Source of the DNA: Branchiostoma belcheri | Lineage: Eukaryota; Chordata; Leptocardii; Amphioxiformes; Branchiostomatidae | Reading direction: 5' to 3' | Assembly (NCBI RefSeq): GCF_001625305.1 | Contig: NW_017802825.1 | Span: forward strand, 361,068 to 425,067 | DNA: 64,000 nt | Shown: piece by piece, positions 45,527 through 57,949 of the stretch | Numbering within the stretch: the first letter of the stretch is position 1 | Layout: each line of letters begins with the position of its first letter | Made by a program: the position numbers and the translations under genes | Notes under the pieces: generated by a model | Databases searched by the model: none | Told to the model about the DNA's origin: nothing | What the model saw: the letters and a program-made list of their open reading frames with translations, nothing else

Positions 45527-46537
45527 TTAATCAGGGTCAAACTGGAGTGTTTGGAGAAGTTCAACTCTCCGTTCCTTCTGACGTTCCTTCCGCCATGTTT
45601 TCGCGCTAACGAACACTATTCCCACCATCACCAAGACCACGCCTGCCAAATGGAAGGAATTTGGTACTTTCTGCAGAAAGAAGTAGTCCAGTATTAGAGT
45701 GAACGGGATGACAAACATGCGTACTGTAGTTGAGATGTACGCCTTTACGTTTTTCAGGCCTGCAAGGAAAAAATGTTGCTTAGACTCTTGCAACATCCCA
45801 GTCCTACCACATATAACGCTGTACGCAATGACATTGTCCAGACTGGGGTCTCTGCTGAATATGTTATTCCTAGTAATGCCACTGAACCTACCAAATTCAT
45901 GTACAACATACTTGTGACTATCGGCACCTCTAGTATACCTGTCAGGTACCTCATAAAGACCGTATTGGGTGCTGAGACAAACGATGCAGTTAGCGGAATT
46001 ACTATTGACAAGACGAGTAGTTTGGTGGGCATCCCTTCTACTTGTGTGTTCCCTACCACCACTAGAACAACCCCTGTTACGCTAATGAAAATCCCACAAA
46101 CATCTGCGAGAAACAGAGATTCCTTCAAGAACACAAACCCGACACAGGCTACGAAGAGAGGCATCAAACCTTGCATCATACCAAACGCGATTCCAGGAAC
46201 CGTGTAGACAAAAGAAAGCATGTGCGCAATCATAACGACATTTGTAGAAATCGAAAATATGAACAACATGATGTTCTGGCGTCTAGTTTTACCCGTTAAT
46301 TTCGGTCGACAGAATGCTAAGATGGGAATAAGTGTGAGAAGCTCAATAAATCGCTTTAAGAAAAGCATTTGGAAATTTGGAAGTGTTGATTATTGCTGCG
46401 AACTCCCCAGCGAAAGAAATAGCAATGGCTGACATGACCGTTAGCAAAATGCTTTTCGCTGCTTTGAATGAAGGCGATACCTCTTCATCTGTACGTGAAA
46501 CGTTTTCACCTTCGGCAGTGTTATCGGTGGATGGCAT
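45527..46537 (-). pseudogene. EamA/DMT-family transporter (SLC35G-like), broken intronless copy
   Basis: About 1.0 kb on the minus strand covers the full length expected for this family (about 335 residues) without introns, but in three frames. Frame 1 starts MPSTDNTAEG and enters the first membrane segment (AISFAGEFAAI). Frame 2 covers most of the protein (FLKRFIELLTLIPIL, IAFGMMQGLMPLFVACVGFV, FLKESLFLADVCG, GVVLVVVGNTQ, then the second EamA half). Frame 3 gives LKNVKAYISTTVRMFVIPF, LILDYFFLQKVP and a basic tail. Single-base shifts near 46390 and 45768 separate the frames. No splice sites fit either junction. Family members carry nucleotide-sugars or other small organic solutes across membranes. 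Most likely a decaying retrocopy or a gene damaged by assembly errors. Confidence 0.75.
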
Positions 46538-46904
46538 TTCTCTTGTCTTTGTGCTTGCAGTTTCTTTTGCAAATTTGATCCTCGCAACGTTGCCAGATAG
46601 CGCGCTATTATAAAGACTGGCGTCACACGTATTGCAAATGTTTTAGCTTAATAATGCAAGTTAGAAAGCAGCCATGTTGTGTAAAATGTGATAGACAAGT
46701 GTTCTTAAGCTGGAATTCTTGTCCTTCCGTCTTTCTATTCCTCTAAATCATTATGTAATAGCCATAGTATCTGTTTGAGGAATTAATTAGGTATACGTAT
46801 CTGACTGTTCTTTTAAACTCTGTGTGTTTGAAGAGAACTTATTAAGATCAATCACCAGATGATTTCCCTATTTGGGTATGCTGAATTCTCACTGATACCC
46901 TCGC

Positions 46905-47425
46905 TCAGGGAGCAATAATTTCGCAGCGATATCTGCAACCTCGATGGTACTCTCTCTGAGGAAGCTGCAACATCGCTGTTGCTGTCTCTCTTACGAAGCT
47001 GCAACCTTGCTACTGCACTCTTTCATGAAGCTGAAACCTAGCTGGTGCATTTTTTCATGAAGCCGCAACCTCGCTGGCACACTCTCTCTTAAAGCTGCAA
47101 CCTCGCTTGATGCACTCTCTCTTGAAACTGCAACCTCGCTTGATGCACTCTCTCTTGAAGCTGTAACCTCGCTGATGCACTCTCTCTTGAAGCTGTAACC
47201 TCGCTGATGCAGTCTGATCATGAATCTGAAACCTCGTGGTGCACTTTCTCAGCTAGCTGCAACCTCGCTAACGCCATTTCTTAAGAAGTTGGTAGCTTGA
47301 TGATGGGCATGCACTCTTTCAGGAAGCTGCAACCTCGATGATGTTCTTTTTACGTAATCTTACTGATAATCTCGGAAAGCTTTAACCTCGGTAGCTGATG
47401 ACCTCTATCAGAAAGCTACAATCTC
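46905..47425. repeat. Minisatellite, ~30-31-bp unit
   Basis: About a dozen imperfect units of the form GAAGCTGCAACCTCGCTGAT followed by GCACTCTCTCT. Central units (47090-47200) are the most regular; the edges are more diverged. A minus-strand open frame through it is a by-product. Confidence 0.9.
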
Positions 47426-47429
47426 GCTA

Positions 47430-49312
47430 CTCCTTGGATCTTGAGCAGTTGCATTATTTGATGTACCCTGCTGTGCAGATGTTATGTTGTCTCCTGTTCT
47501 GGAGATAAAAGGAGAAATAAATGAGCATTCTGGTATATAAATATCGCCATGTGTCTACTTTTAGTTAGATTACAAGATAGAGCCGTACAGTCAAAACGTC
47601 CCAGTGGTTCTAGAAGACAAGTGCTTGCTTGAGGAAGATAAATTGTCACAGGCCGATAAAGGGGGTTGAGTAGCTACTTGAAACAGATTTGCCATTATGT
47701 AGAGGTTTATCTAAACGTTGTTAATAATAACATAATAATAAAATAGACGTGCTATTGTAAAAAGAAATAACACTCTTATAGACGAATATACTGTGTATCT
47801 CTGTAGAGATAATGCATTTGTTTTCTGTGCTTATTTTCTTTTTCATCCCTGAACTTCTGATAGACTGAATTAGTTGCCGGAAGGATTATCCCAGCTTGCA
47901 CCGGAGTCCGGCCGCGGGGAGGTAGTTTCTTTTTCTCTCAAGCGCTGGAAGTCAAACCTACAAGGCGGCCAAACTCCACTGGCAAAGATTCTCCTATATA
48001 TAGCCAGCGTACTTAGTCTGGTAGAGACTAGCGTCGACCAATCAAAAGGATCCAATTGTCATCAGTTATTAGGCCATAACCTCAAATGTGGTCGGTTACT
48101 AGAATAAACAGCTGCTAGGACTCTCAAAATCACACCATTTGCTCCCCTCCATAATTGCTATCCACTGCTCAAAAATCATTCACCTGACATATGTGGAAAA
48201 TTTTGCCTTTAATTTTAACGTTACTCTGCAATATCTAAAAAGCCGCTAGAAGGCCCATTCTAGAACTTGACCTTCGTCTGTCATGTCCGTACCCAAACAC
48301 TAAATACTATTAACAAGCATCCGATTTCTCAAGTTATGTTGTCGACAAACAAAACCCCCCAAAAAATACAGAACTCAGTGCAGCAGCGTAGAATATCCAT
48401 TTTTGACCTTGATGTTTGTTTCTATAACATATACATATAGCACACTTACCAAATATCATCAAAATCCATTCACAGACTTTTTTTTACTTAGGCTGCATAC
48501 ATACAATCCACAAATGCACAAAATGCTGGCTGCTGTTAGATTTGGAAAAGCCATGTGAACGATTTTTGACTCGAAGTACATTTTCACAATAGCTACTAAC
48601 ACGCCAAAAATGAATAAAACACTGACAAATAATCGAGTTATAACGTCGACTTAGATACGGCCCCACACCACGTCCAAATCAAAAACATATATTTAACGAA
48701 GACAATGATTTAAAAGACAGGAAGTCTGCCTATTGAAATCTCTCTATGGGACACTGCACCAACTGTTATATTGGATAGACTTTAACAATGAAGGAAAAGG
48801 TACATCGATTCGTGTGCTGGTGACTAAATCTGTCACAGATTCAAACTATAAATCGCTTGAAAAACCTCAGCGCGTTATGATTCACATTGCTTTTAATAAG
48901 ACCATCAAGAGGGACAACGACACCATTATTAAATAGAAAAGCTCATCCTTGGTCCTGCTATAGTTTCTACACAGTATTTTTCAATTATTTCATTACTTCT
49001 TCTTCTTCTTCTTCATTACTTAATCAAGACATTAACCCTTGACATAATTTGTGTTGTTGTGGTGGAAATACTTCCGCATTCAGTGCGGTGTGATGCGTTT
49101 ATGTGAGAAATGCCCCCAACCCTAGCATATAAAGGGCCCTGTATGGGTGATATTGTATGTGCAATCCATATACTAGTATACACACCATTTTATACATATA
49201 TGTTCCCCGCAGAACAAGGTAATGTGGTTTAAGATCACAGAAACAGCAGGGGAATCGGTCTCTCTCTTGTGAATACACTAAAGCCTCCTCCGTCAATACG
49301 TACCTTGCATAT
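47430..49312. other. Non-coding stretch with two repeat fragments
   Basis: 47904-48035 is the second copy of the dispersed repeat at 3054-3180. 48241-48380 resembles the inner part of the HINE-like elements (GCCGCTAGAAGGCCC then TTTCTCAAGTTATGTTGTC). A TTC microsatellite is near 48995-49013. No gene recognised. Confidence 0.5.
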
Positions 49313-49523
49313 ACTCTCCAAGCAGAGGTTTGGGTTTGGGGCTATTTTAGCGTGTTTTTTATGCTTTTTTACGGGGTTTCTCTTTTCATTGCACTAAATC
49401 TTTTCCCACCAAACCCTGTTGGGTTGGGTGAGGAAAAAATTCCAGTGCAGAAGAGAAACCCCGAAAAAAAAGCCTAAAAACATACCAAAAATAACTCCAA
49501 ACCCAAACCTCTGTTTGGAGAGT
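49313..49523. mobile_element. Foldback element with 11-bp flanking direct repeats
   Basis: The two halves pair over about 90 bases each (ACTCTCCAAGCAGAGGTTTG... against its complement ending TTGGAGAGT), about 80% identical by eye. The 11-base word ACCTTGCATAT lies directly outside both ends (49302-49312 and 49524-49534), consistent with a target duplication. No coding capacity. Confidence 0.7.
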
Positions 49524-50790
49524 ACCTTGCATATGTGGTTTTACAGGTTTGGTAAGACTGGCTTTTTGCTTCAGGCAGTAACTATGCCAATTAGTACATA
49601 GTACAGTACTTAAATTTTTGGGCAGCATCAAATGATATTTTTTTCTTCTAAAACCATGTCTCTTATTCTATTCCAGTGTTTTCCAACCATCAATGTGGAT
49701 CGAAAACTTTACAAAAAAGTATCCTTGGAAAGGGGAACACAGTCTTGGGGTATACAATGTCTAACGAATTCCTTTAGCTGTTACCTCCCTGAAAAATGAT
49801 CTAGGAATACTGGATGACAAGGATTTAGATTTTAAAACGCATATCCACGTGATAGGAAACAAGGCAAACCAGTTGCCAGGACTATTATAGAGATCATTTT
49901 AGTTCATTGACTAAGAAACGTTCTTCTTTTTATTTGAAACCTTGGTAAGACAGCATCTCGAATATGGAGCTCCACTATATGTACAAACAGAACACTACCA
50001 GTGATCGAGCTATAACAAGTCCAGAAAAGGGCAACAAAGCGAGTCCCTTGGAATAAGAACCTATTAGTACAAGGACAGACTCAAGTCTCTTAACCTTAAA
50101 GTTCGAAGACTTGTCTACAGGGGAGACAGAAGACTTGATTACTTTTGTTACATTAATGGGCAGCAATGCCACAGACCCATTCCTGCAAGAATGGACTCTT
50201 CCAAAAATACCACATACAAAAAAAAACACGTATAAGGCAGTTCAAACTCTACTATTGTATAAATACAATGGTTACGTCTAAACTGTTACAGTGACATCGA
50301 TAAATCCTACTATTCCAATGCTACTTACCAACAAGAAGGCGATCGGCGAAAAGAGTGAAAAATGCTGTCATCTTCAAGAGACTTAAATCCCCGGTTAACC
50401 AGATAGTCTACGTGGCTCAAGTTGTCTGTTTTACCGAGTGATTGGATGATTTCCTATCGTCACTGTGTTTTGTTCTTATGTAAATCAGGAGAACCTCCGA
50501 CCTTGTTTTTCTTGTTCTGTGGCCGGCGTGTAATGCCTGATTACATGTTATAGACCGAGCCCATCTGCTGATAAACTACTTTAGAACTGTACAGTAGATG
50601 CAGGTATACGTGTAGACACCTTTTACCGACGAAGATGCTATTAGCAATTCAATTATGACGAATGGTTTTATACGGTTCTCCTTTAACTTTTCTAACATCT
50701 GCCTTGTGCATATCATAGACTGCCTAGTGTTCGAGGCATTAATTAGGTCAACTCGCAATTAGATATACTGGTCATCAGGAGGGCAACACT
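49515..50790 (+). repeat. Tandem duplication, copy 1, carrying a LINE C-terminal remnant
   Basis: Matches 50800-52491 along its length at roughly 93-95% by eye once the MITE in copy 2 is removed. Within it, 49780-50060 translates on the plus strand to VTSLKNDLGILDDKDLDFKT, HIHVIGNKANQLPG and HLEYGAP, the thumb and C-terminal region of a LINE reverse transcriptase, with several stops and frame changes. Confidence 0.85.
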
Positions 50791-50799
50791 TCTTCTGCT

Positions 50800-52491
50800 T
50801 GGAGAGTACCTTGCATATGTGGTTTTACAGGTTTGATAAGACTGACTTTTTGCTTCACGCAGTAATTACGTCAATTAGTACATAGTACTTAAATTTTTGG
50901 GCAGCATCAAATGATATTTTTTTCTTCTAAAACCATGTCTCCAGTGTTTTCCAACCCTCAATGTGAATCGAAAACTTTACAAAAAAATATCCTTGGAAAA
51001 AGGGAACGCAGTCTTGGGGTATACAATGTGTAACGAATTTCTTTAGCAGTTACCTCCGTGGAAAATGATCTAGGGATACTGGTTGACAACGATTTAGATT
51101 TTAAAACGCATATCCACGTGATAGCAAACAAGGCAAACCAGTTTCCAGGACTATTATAGAGGCCATTTTAGTTCATTGACCAAGAAACGCTCTTCTTTTT
51201 ATTTGAAACCTTGGTAAGACAGCATCTCGAATATGGAGCTCCACTATATGTGCAAACAGAACACTACCAGTGATCCAACAAGTCCAGAAAAGGGCAACGA
51301 AGCGAGTCCCTTGGAATAAGAACAGACTCAAGTCTCTTAAGCTTGAAGTTCGAAGACTTGTCTTCAGGAGACAGAAGACTTGATTACTTTTGTTACATTA
51401 ATGGGCAGCACTGCCACAGGCCCATTCCTGCAAGAATGGACTCTTCCAAAAGTACCACATACAAAAAAACACGCCAGGCAGTTCAAACTCTACCATTGTA
51501 TGAATACAATGGTTACGTCTCAACTGTTACAGTGACATCGATAAATCCTACTATTCCAAAGCTACTTACCAACAAGAAGGCGATCGGCGAAAAGAGTGAA
51601 AAATGCTGTCATCTTGTAGAGACTTAAATCCCCGGTTAACCAGATAGTCTACGTGGCTCAAGTTGTGTGATTTACCGAGTGATTGGATGACTTCCTATCG
51701 TCATTGTGTTTTGTTCTTAGGCCACACTAAGTAAATTTTATGGATGACGTCCGCGCACGCATTGATTTTGGCCTGTTCCTAGAAAAAAAATTCTGCTTCC
51801 TGTAACTATGACAAAAGAGTCACGACAGTGCCGCAAATAGCTTTGTACGGACCAAAGCTTTTGAAGCATCAAGCAAGGAAATCAGTTTGGTACATGCTGC
51901 CACATTTGAGGAAACTTGCTGAATGCTCCATCTATCTCCCCAAAGCACAAGACGACAAGTGCTGTTCCACCTGATTTATTGCTGTTTTGATGATGAATAA
52001 AAGACTTCTTGCTTGTGTCACCTCATTCAATTTGTGTCCTAACATTTGTCGTCTCTTAGTATATTTCTAATCTAGTCATCTTGTTTTTTAGGGCCCTTCT
52101 TGTTTTTTTTTCGCCCTCTCGCATTAGATTTAGGGTCTCCAAAGGACGTCATCCATAAAATTTGCTTGGTGTGGCCTTATGTAAATCAGGAGAACCTCCG
52201 ACCTGGTTTTTCTTGTTCTGTGGCCGGCGTGTAATGCCCGATTACATGTTAAAGACCGAGCCCATCTGCTGATAAACTACTTTAGAACTGTACAGTAGAG
52301 GCAGGTATACGTGTAGACACCTTTTACCGACGAAGATGCCATTAGCAATTCAATTATGACGAATAATTTTATATGGTTCTCCTTTAACTTTTCTAACATC
52401 TGCCTTGTACATATCCTAGACTGCCAAGTGTTCGAGGCATCAATTAGGTCAAATAGCAATTAGAGATACTGGTTATCAGGAGGTCAACACT
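50800..52491 (+). repeat. Tandem duplication, copy 2, with a MITE inserted
   Basis: Second copy of 49515-50790. The LINE remnant here reads VENDLGILVDNDLDFKTHIH and FETLVRQHLEYGAPLYV and is less damaged than in copy 1. The 457-bp Harbinger-like MITE sits at 51720-52176. Confidence 0.85.
51720..52176 (+). mobile_element. Harbinger-like MITE, copy 2 (empty site preserved)
   Basis: Inverted ends GGCCACACTAAGTAAATTTT and AAATTTGCTTGGTGTGGCC. TTA is duplicated at 51717-51719 and 52177-52179. The matching place in the other duplicate has a single TTA (50476-50478) inside TGTTCTTATGTAAATC, showing the insertion happened after the tandem duplication. Confidence 0.92.
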
Positions 52492-52494
52492 TGT

Positions 52495-53095
52495 TTTGCA
52501 CGCAAATAATTCATTTGGCTGGTTGCAAAACACAAGTTGTCTTTAATGTTATGGAGCAGTTGTTAAATAAAAACTTATTTCAAAACCAATGTACAAAGTT
52601 TGTACCAAGGCGCCATCTAGAGAACCCTCATAAAAAATTCGATCATGCGGATATACAATAGTCAACGATGTTATTTTACGAAATATTCTCGTAAAATTCG
52701 CATCTAAGACACTGAATACTGTCTGGAAACCATATTGGTTTAGCAATCGTGTGAGATATTAACTAAACATACAATGACACTAAGTACTTTTTAAAAAAAT
52801 GCATAGTATGGAATGCGAATATACCTAACAGCTAATGTGAAAATTTGTAGCCTTTTAGGTCATTTTTAGATATTGGCCCATGTGTACAAAGCATGGATTG
52901 AACATGTCAACGTGCTGTTTATTATTTACAACTATTGATAGAAATCTCGGTATTAGGCAATTTTTTTTTATCTTCTGTGTTCTTTAACCAGGGTAGCCCT
53001 ACTCAGTGACTTAGTACTGTATATGAGTATGATAAACCTATGTAGAGTGAAATATATTAAACATATTTGGAACAAGCAATCAGAAAGTGATATCA
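52495..53095. other. Non-coding stretch
   Basis: Presumed 3'UTR and downstream DNA of the sushi/EGF gene (minus strand). I see no clear polyadenylation signal close to the stop codon and nothing else. Confidence 0.4.
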
Positions 53096-53099
53096 GAAA

Positions 53100-56000
53100 C
53101 TACGTAAAATTATGCGAGATCTCTTTTCGTCCCTTGTTGTTCTGAGGTGGAAGTGATGCACCCCTGTCCGTCTGTAGACCCTGGTACACCGCTGGTCTCA
53201 GGTTCTGGTAATGGCCGCGAGGCTGGCTGGGAAGGGGAGGGGGAAGCGGCCGGGGCACCATGGGATAGGAGTAGTACGCGTCACTTCCGGTTCCGGATCG
53301 CTGGGACGCCGCCCTTCCTGGAGTCCTGACGCTTTCGTACACATCTTCTGCTAAACATTGGCATTTTCAAAATGAAGTTGAAATTAACAATTGCACAGTC
53401 ACGACAAGCAACCGCATAGATTTTGAATGCAAACTGTCAGACGTTTTAGGTAGCACAAAATGCATTTCGTCTGAGTAAATGGAAATATATTGGATACTGC
53501 CTGAAACATCTTAAAGTTTAAAAATCTATCCAGTTTCTTCTGCAACCTTTACTTTTTATTACCTGGATATCTAACATTTTACCTGCATATTTAGCTTTTA
53601 CTTATTATTACCTGGATAACTTATAGATACCTTGTTCATGGATGAGTAGTGAACTATAGTTGTCCAACACTAGAAGGTCTTACAATAGATTATTAAACAA
53701 AAAACAACGTTGAACTGTAATTTCCGACTCAGAATGGTGCTGTGCAGTCTGAATATTCCTCATTACAATTTCACACATTTTGAAAATCAAGGTGCAGGAA
53801 ATAGCGGATTCTACTAAATACGGATGGCTTTGTTTCTATAGTTTCTATCTATTAGTTAAATGGTCGCGCATTTCAAGTCCAACAAAAAATAACAGAACAA
53901 TTTATGTTTTTTAACTGTCTTTGTTAACGTTTAAACGGTTAACACATTGTTTAATACAGCACCTGTGTCGTATGTCTTGCTCTTTGCTTTACGGCAGCGT
54001 AGAATGAGGAATAAAGCAGCGACCCCTAGCAGAACTCCGGCGACAAGACAGCCCACTGCTGTACCTACTAAAGTCCAGACTCCAAAAGGAGTCCCGTCTG
54101 TAAAGTCAAGCATGTGACCTCGTCATAAGTAGATTGGCATAAAACCCAACTATGCAATATTGTCACTATCTGTATCAGTATAACAGGTATAACTGCCCTT
54201 CGGCGTAACACACCAGCTTAGCAGGCACGCGGCTACTATCATTCTACAGGCCGAAATAGTTTTGTTTTTAATTAGCGATGCAATGTAGGCATCTTGTTCA
54301 TGCTCCGTGAACAATCTCATCAGATTAACAAGAAACTCACAAGAGGATTCTTTTACAATCATTGGGTTTTAGTATCCGACAACTCATAACCAATCACCGT
54401 TGTTCTTAAAATGTAAAAGGCGGACACCTAAAACTGGTGTGTTACGCCAAAAAGCGGTTATACCGGCTATACAGATACAGATACAGAAAACATAGGATGT
54501 AACCCATCCTATACATGTAGCTTTAGAGCTATACAAGGATGTAAATACAAATTACAAACATATGGACCAAAGACAGAATACTGTAACAACAAGGAGAAGT
54601 CGTAGACATCATCCCTCCATGAAATAGCTTGTTATTTTGTAATCTTTTGGTGTATTTCAATAGAGATATTATGAGTCAAACTGTTATAGAGTTTGCGAAT
54701 ATACTACTGGGGATGGTACCCAGGCTACATTTGCCTGTACATGTAGGTCAATGACCAGACAAATGACCTGCAGACCAGACAAACAAGATTTATTTTCCTG
54801 CAGACTCTATAGGGGTAAAAATAGATAGGGCTGCCTGGGTCTGACCTACCAGCTGGAGGTATAAACAAAAACACTCTGTCCCAACTTTTGGGTCAAACAG
54901 ACCATCCTATTATGAAGTAGGGGTGAAAAAGTGAAAATCCTTTTAAATCAAGCAATAAAAATATGCGACAACCTGCTAATGCACTCCAAAACACAAAGAG
55001 ACTCAACAACTACCCACATACCAAAAATCATACCAAACCATCCCCTAGATTTTCCAAACATTCAACACAAAAAGTCCAACATTAAACATTTTGTAAATAT
55101 CAAACGCAAACAGCTAGGGGACCCAAATTTAAACCACTAAACCATGGTAATAACAACTACATGCTACCTTAATATCGCACAAACAGTCCATAACGCGAAA
55201 ACAACAGATTAAAAAATTAAACTGCAGTACCAAGGTCAATCACCAGGGGCTCAAAGTCAACCTACACAATCTCCAAGGCCCCATCCATCAATCTGCCAAA
55301 TATCGTACAGTTCCTTCTCACCGATCTTCAGATATCAGACCAAACATGAAACGGAGTAAAAACAGTACCCCCATTTTCATGGAGGGTAATAAGACGCCTA
55401 TGTAATAATGTACAGTGACGTACCTGACTGACAAGTATCTCCACTATAGCCAGCCGAACATGAACACTGAAAGTCATTGACCAGATCGGTGCAAGTTCCG
55501 CCATTTTTACACGGGTTGGGAATACAGTCGTTAATATCTGCAAAGAATCAAGAAGCTGGTGATGATTAAATAATATCAAAACAATAAATTTTATACCAAC
55601 ATGAAATACTACCCGATTCCAAGAGAGAATTCTTGCCTGTACTCGACAAGTGAGCAAAACTAACTTCTGTTTCAATTTGCTTCACTTAGTGGGACACAGC
55701 ATCATTTTCGGTATCTTTATCGGGACAGGACAAACATGGACATGATAGAGGCAGTCTTACCCTTACTGCTTTGAGACAATCCAAACGAAAAATAGCAACA
55801 GCGTACTGAAAATGTAAGGCAGGGTTTTTTGCATGTACTGGGAATTACAGAAAGCATTAAGACGTATAAAATGAAGATATATTTCTTAAAGTCACCTGTT
55901 TGGCAAGTATCTCCTTCATAGCCAGCTGCACATGTGCATTGGAAGCTGTTTCCCAGATCGGTACAAACTCCGCCATTTTTACACGGGTTGGGACTGCAGT

Positions 56001-57895
56001 CGTTGATATCTGCAAAAACATTAAATCATGATCAACAGTACAGTGTAATTCATAATCTTTTATGAATATTGCACGAATAGTGAAGCAGCTAAAACTACTG
56101 TATGGGCTGTGAAAATTATGATATTGCTGGCTTAGCTATAGGATAAGGTCGCATTCACCATAGGATCGCAAACTTGTAATACGCGTCCGTAAATAATTTC
56201 ATCAGGTTGGTAAACGAATGAATAGCAAAGTTCTTTAATCACAACCATTTAAGAGCCGACGTTACATTTGGAACCGCATATGTCCCTATGATGTAACAAT
56301 GCCTAGTATGTATTTCACAATTGCACTATGTTCGGAAATGCATTGTTAACAGTAAAAACTAGCTTAAGTGCACTGTGAACCAAGTAACAGTGCAATGTGA
56401 ACTATGTAACACCTTTAGTGCACTATGCACCAAGTAACATCCAGTGTCAGTGCACAGCAAACCAGTCAGAATTGCCCTGATGAAGATGACAGACAGCCTT
56501 CGAAACGTCGGCTCGTGAAAGAACTTTGCTATTCATCGATTCAGAAATACGCGTATTCTTAGAATTGTGCCCTACAAAATGCATCTGTCATGATACACTA
56601 AAGGTTGCCGTAGATTCATGTTAGGTTTTATCACAGCCTGCTAAGGCATTGTGCTACTTTAAAATCGCACGGCGACATACAACGAGAGTAGCCGCGTTGT
56701 TAGCCTGATAAGTAGGCATCTTAATTTCGATAAATTCTCCGTTTTATTTATTTTGTTTGTTTGTTTCGCATAACCGGTAAACCGCCTTTAACACATTAGT
56801 TTTGTACATGTACGCACATGTACAAGCTGCGTAAGACCGGACTGTAACTTAAGGTTTGATCACAAGTGGTTTGAACCACTCACACCGGAAAGATCTCTCT
56901 TTTGATAAGTGCGGTGGGTTCTTTAACATGTGTGGGGTGTGGCTCTCCCCAAACATGGGACCTCCGTTTAATGTCCTATCCGAGAGACGTCCTGACCGAA
57001 GCTAGGTACTCATTTACACCTGAGTGAAGTGAGGAAAGTCGTGTAAAGTGCCTTTCCCAAGGGCACAAGATCGGTGACATGGTCAGGATTCGAACCCGCG
57101 ACCTTTTAGGTGAGGGCCGAACGCGCTACCGACTGCGCCACACGACCCCACAATGAAGATTGCTTGAACATATATCTACATCAAACTCATAATATCTCAC
57201 CTCTGCATGTCGGAACAGGATGACTCCATGTTCCGTCAGCTTGACACGTCGCACTAGAGGCTCCGTCTAGCAAGTACCCCTGGTTACAGGTGAAGGTGAC
57301 CACGGTCTGGTAAGAAGTCGCTCCGGTAGGACTCAGTATTCCGTTAGTTGGGGCCAACAGCGCCGGACATTGCAAACTTGAAGCTAGAGATAAAATGATG
57401 CATACATCATTAATCTGATGTTTGTATATATTAAAAGTTAGAAGCAAATAAAGGAAAAGCTGTCCATTACATAAACATTTAGACACCGTATCTTAGTCTG
57501 CTAAGTATGAGTCTGACTGAGTGTGAGTCCTTTTTAAAAGTAAGATAGCTTTTTGTTTGGACACGAAATGTCAGCTCTTAAACCAAGGCAATTTGAAACA
57601 TTGCAACATGTACATGTACATGTATATTATACGATGTTTCTACAATTTCAATGCTAGTGGTCCAAAGGTTTGTCACAACAGATACCTGAACATCCGGTTC
57701 CATTAATGTGACCATCTCCTGTATATCCAGGGTTACAGGTACAGGTAGCATCCAGGGCAGGAGCGGGGTTATCTGTACAGGTGGCCTCTGTCACACACGG
57801 ATTAGCCAAACATGCATCTATATCTGAAGGTGGAAACATAAAGAATAAGTTTCTTTGCACCTGATTACCTTAGCCAAGAATCTTTTGGTGGCATT

Positions 57896-57949
<54 letters not shown>

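Noticed and set aside
45754-46400. Introns explaining the frame changes in the transporter copy
   Set aside because: An acceptor-like TTCCTTGCAG exists near 45770, but no donor lies at a workable distance and no protein segment is missing; single-base shifts fit better.
46905-47425. CRISPR-like array
   Set aside because: Units are contiguous and imperfect, with no unique spacers; it is a minisatellite in nuclear DNA.
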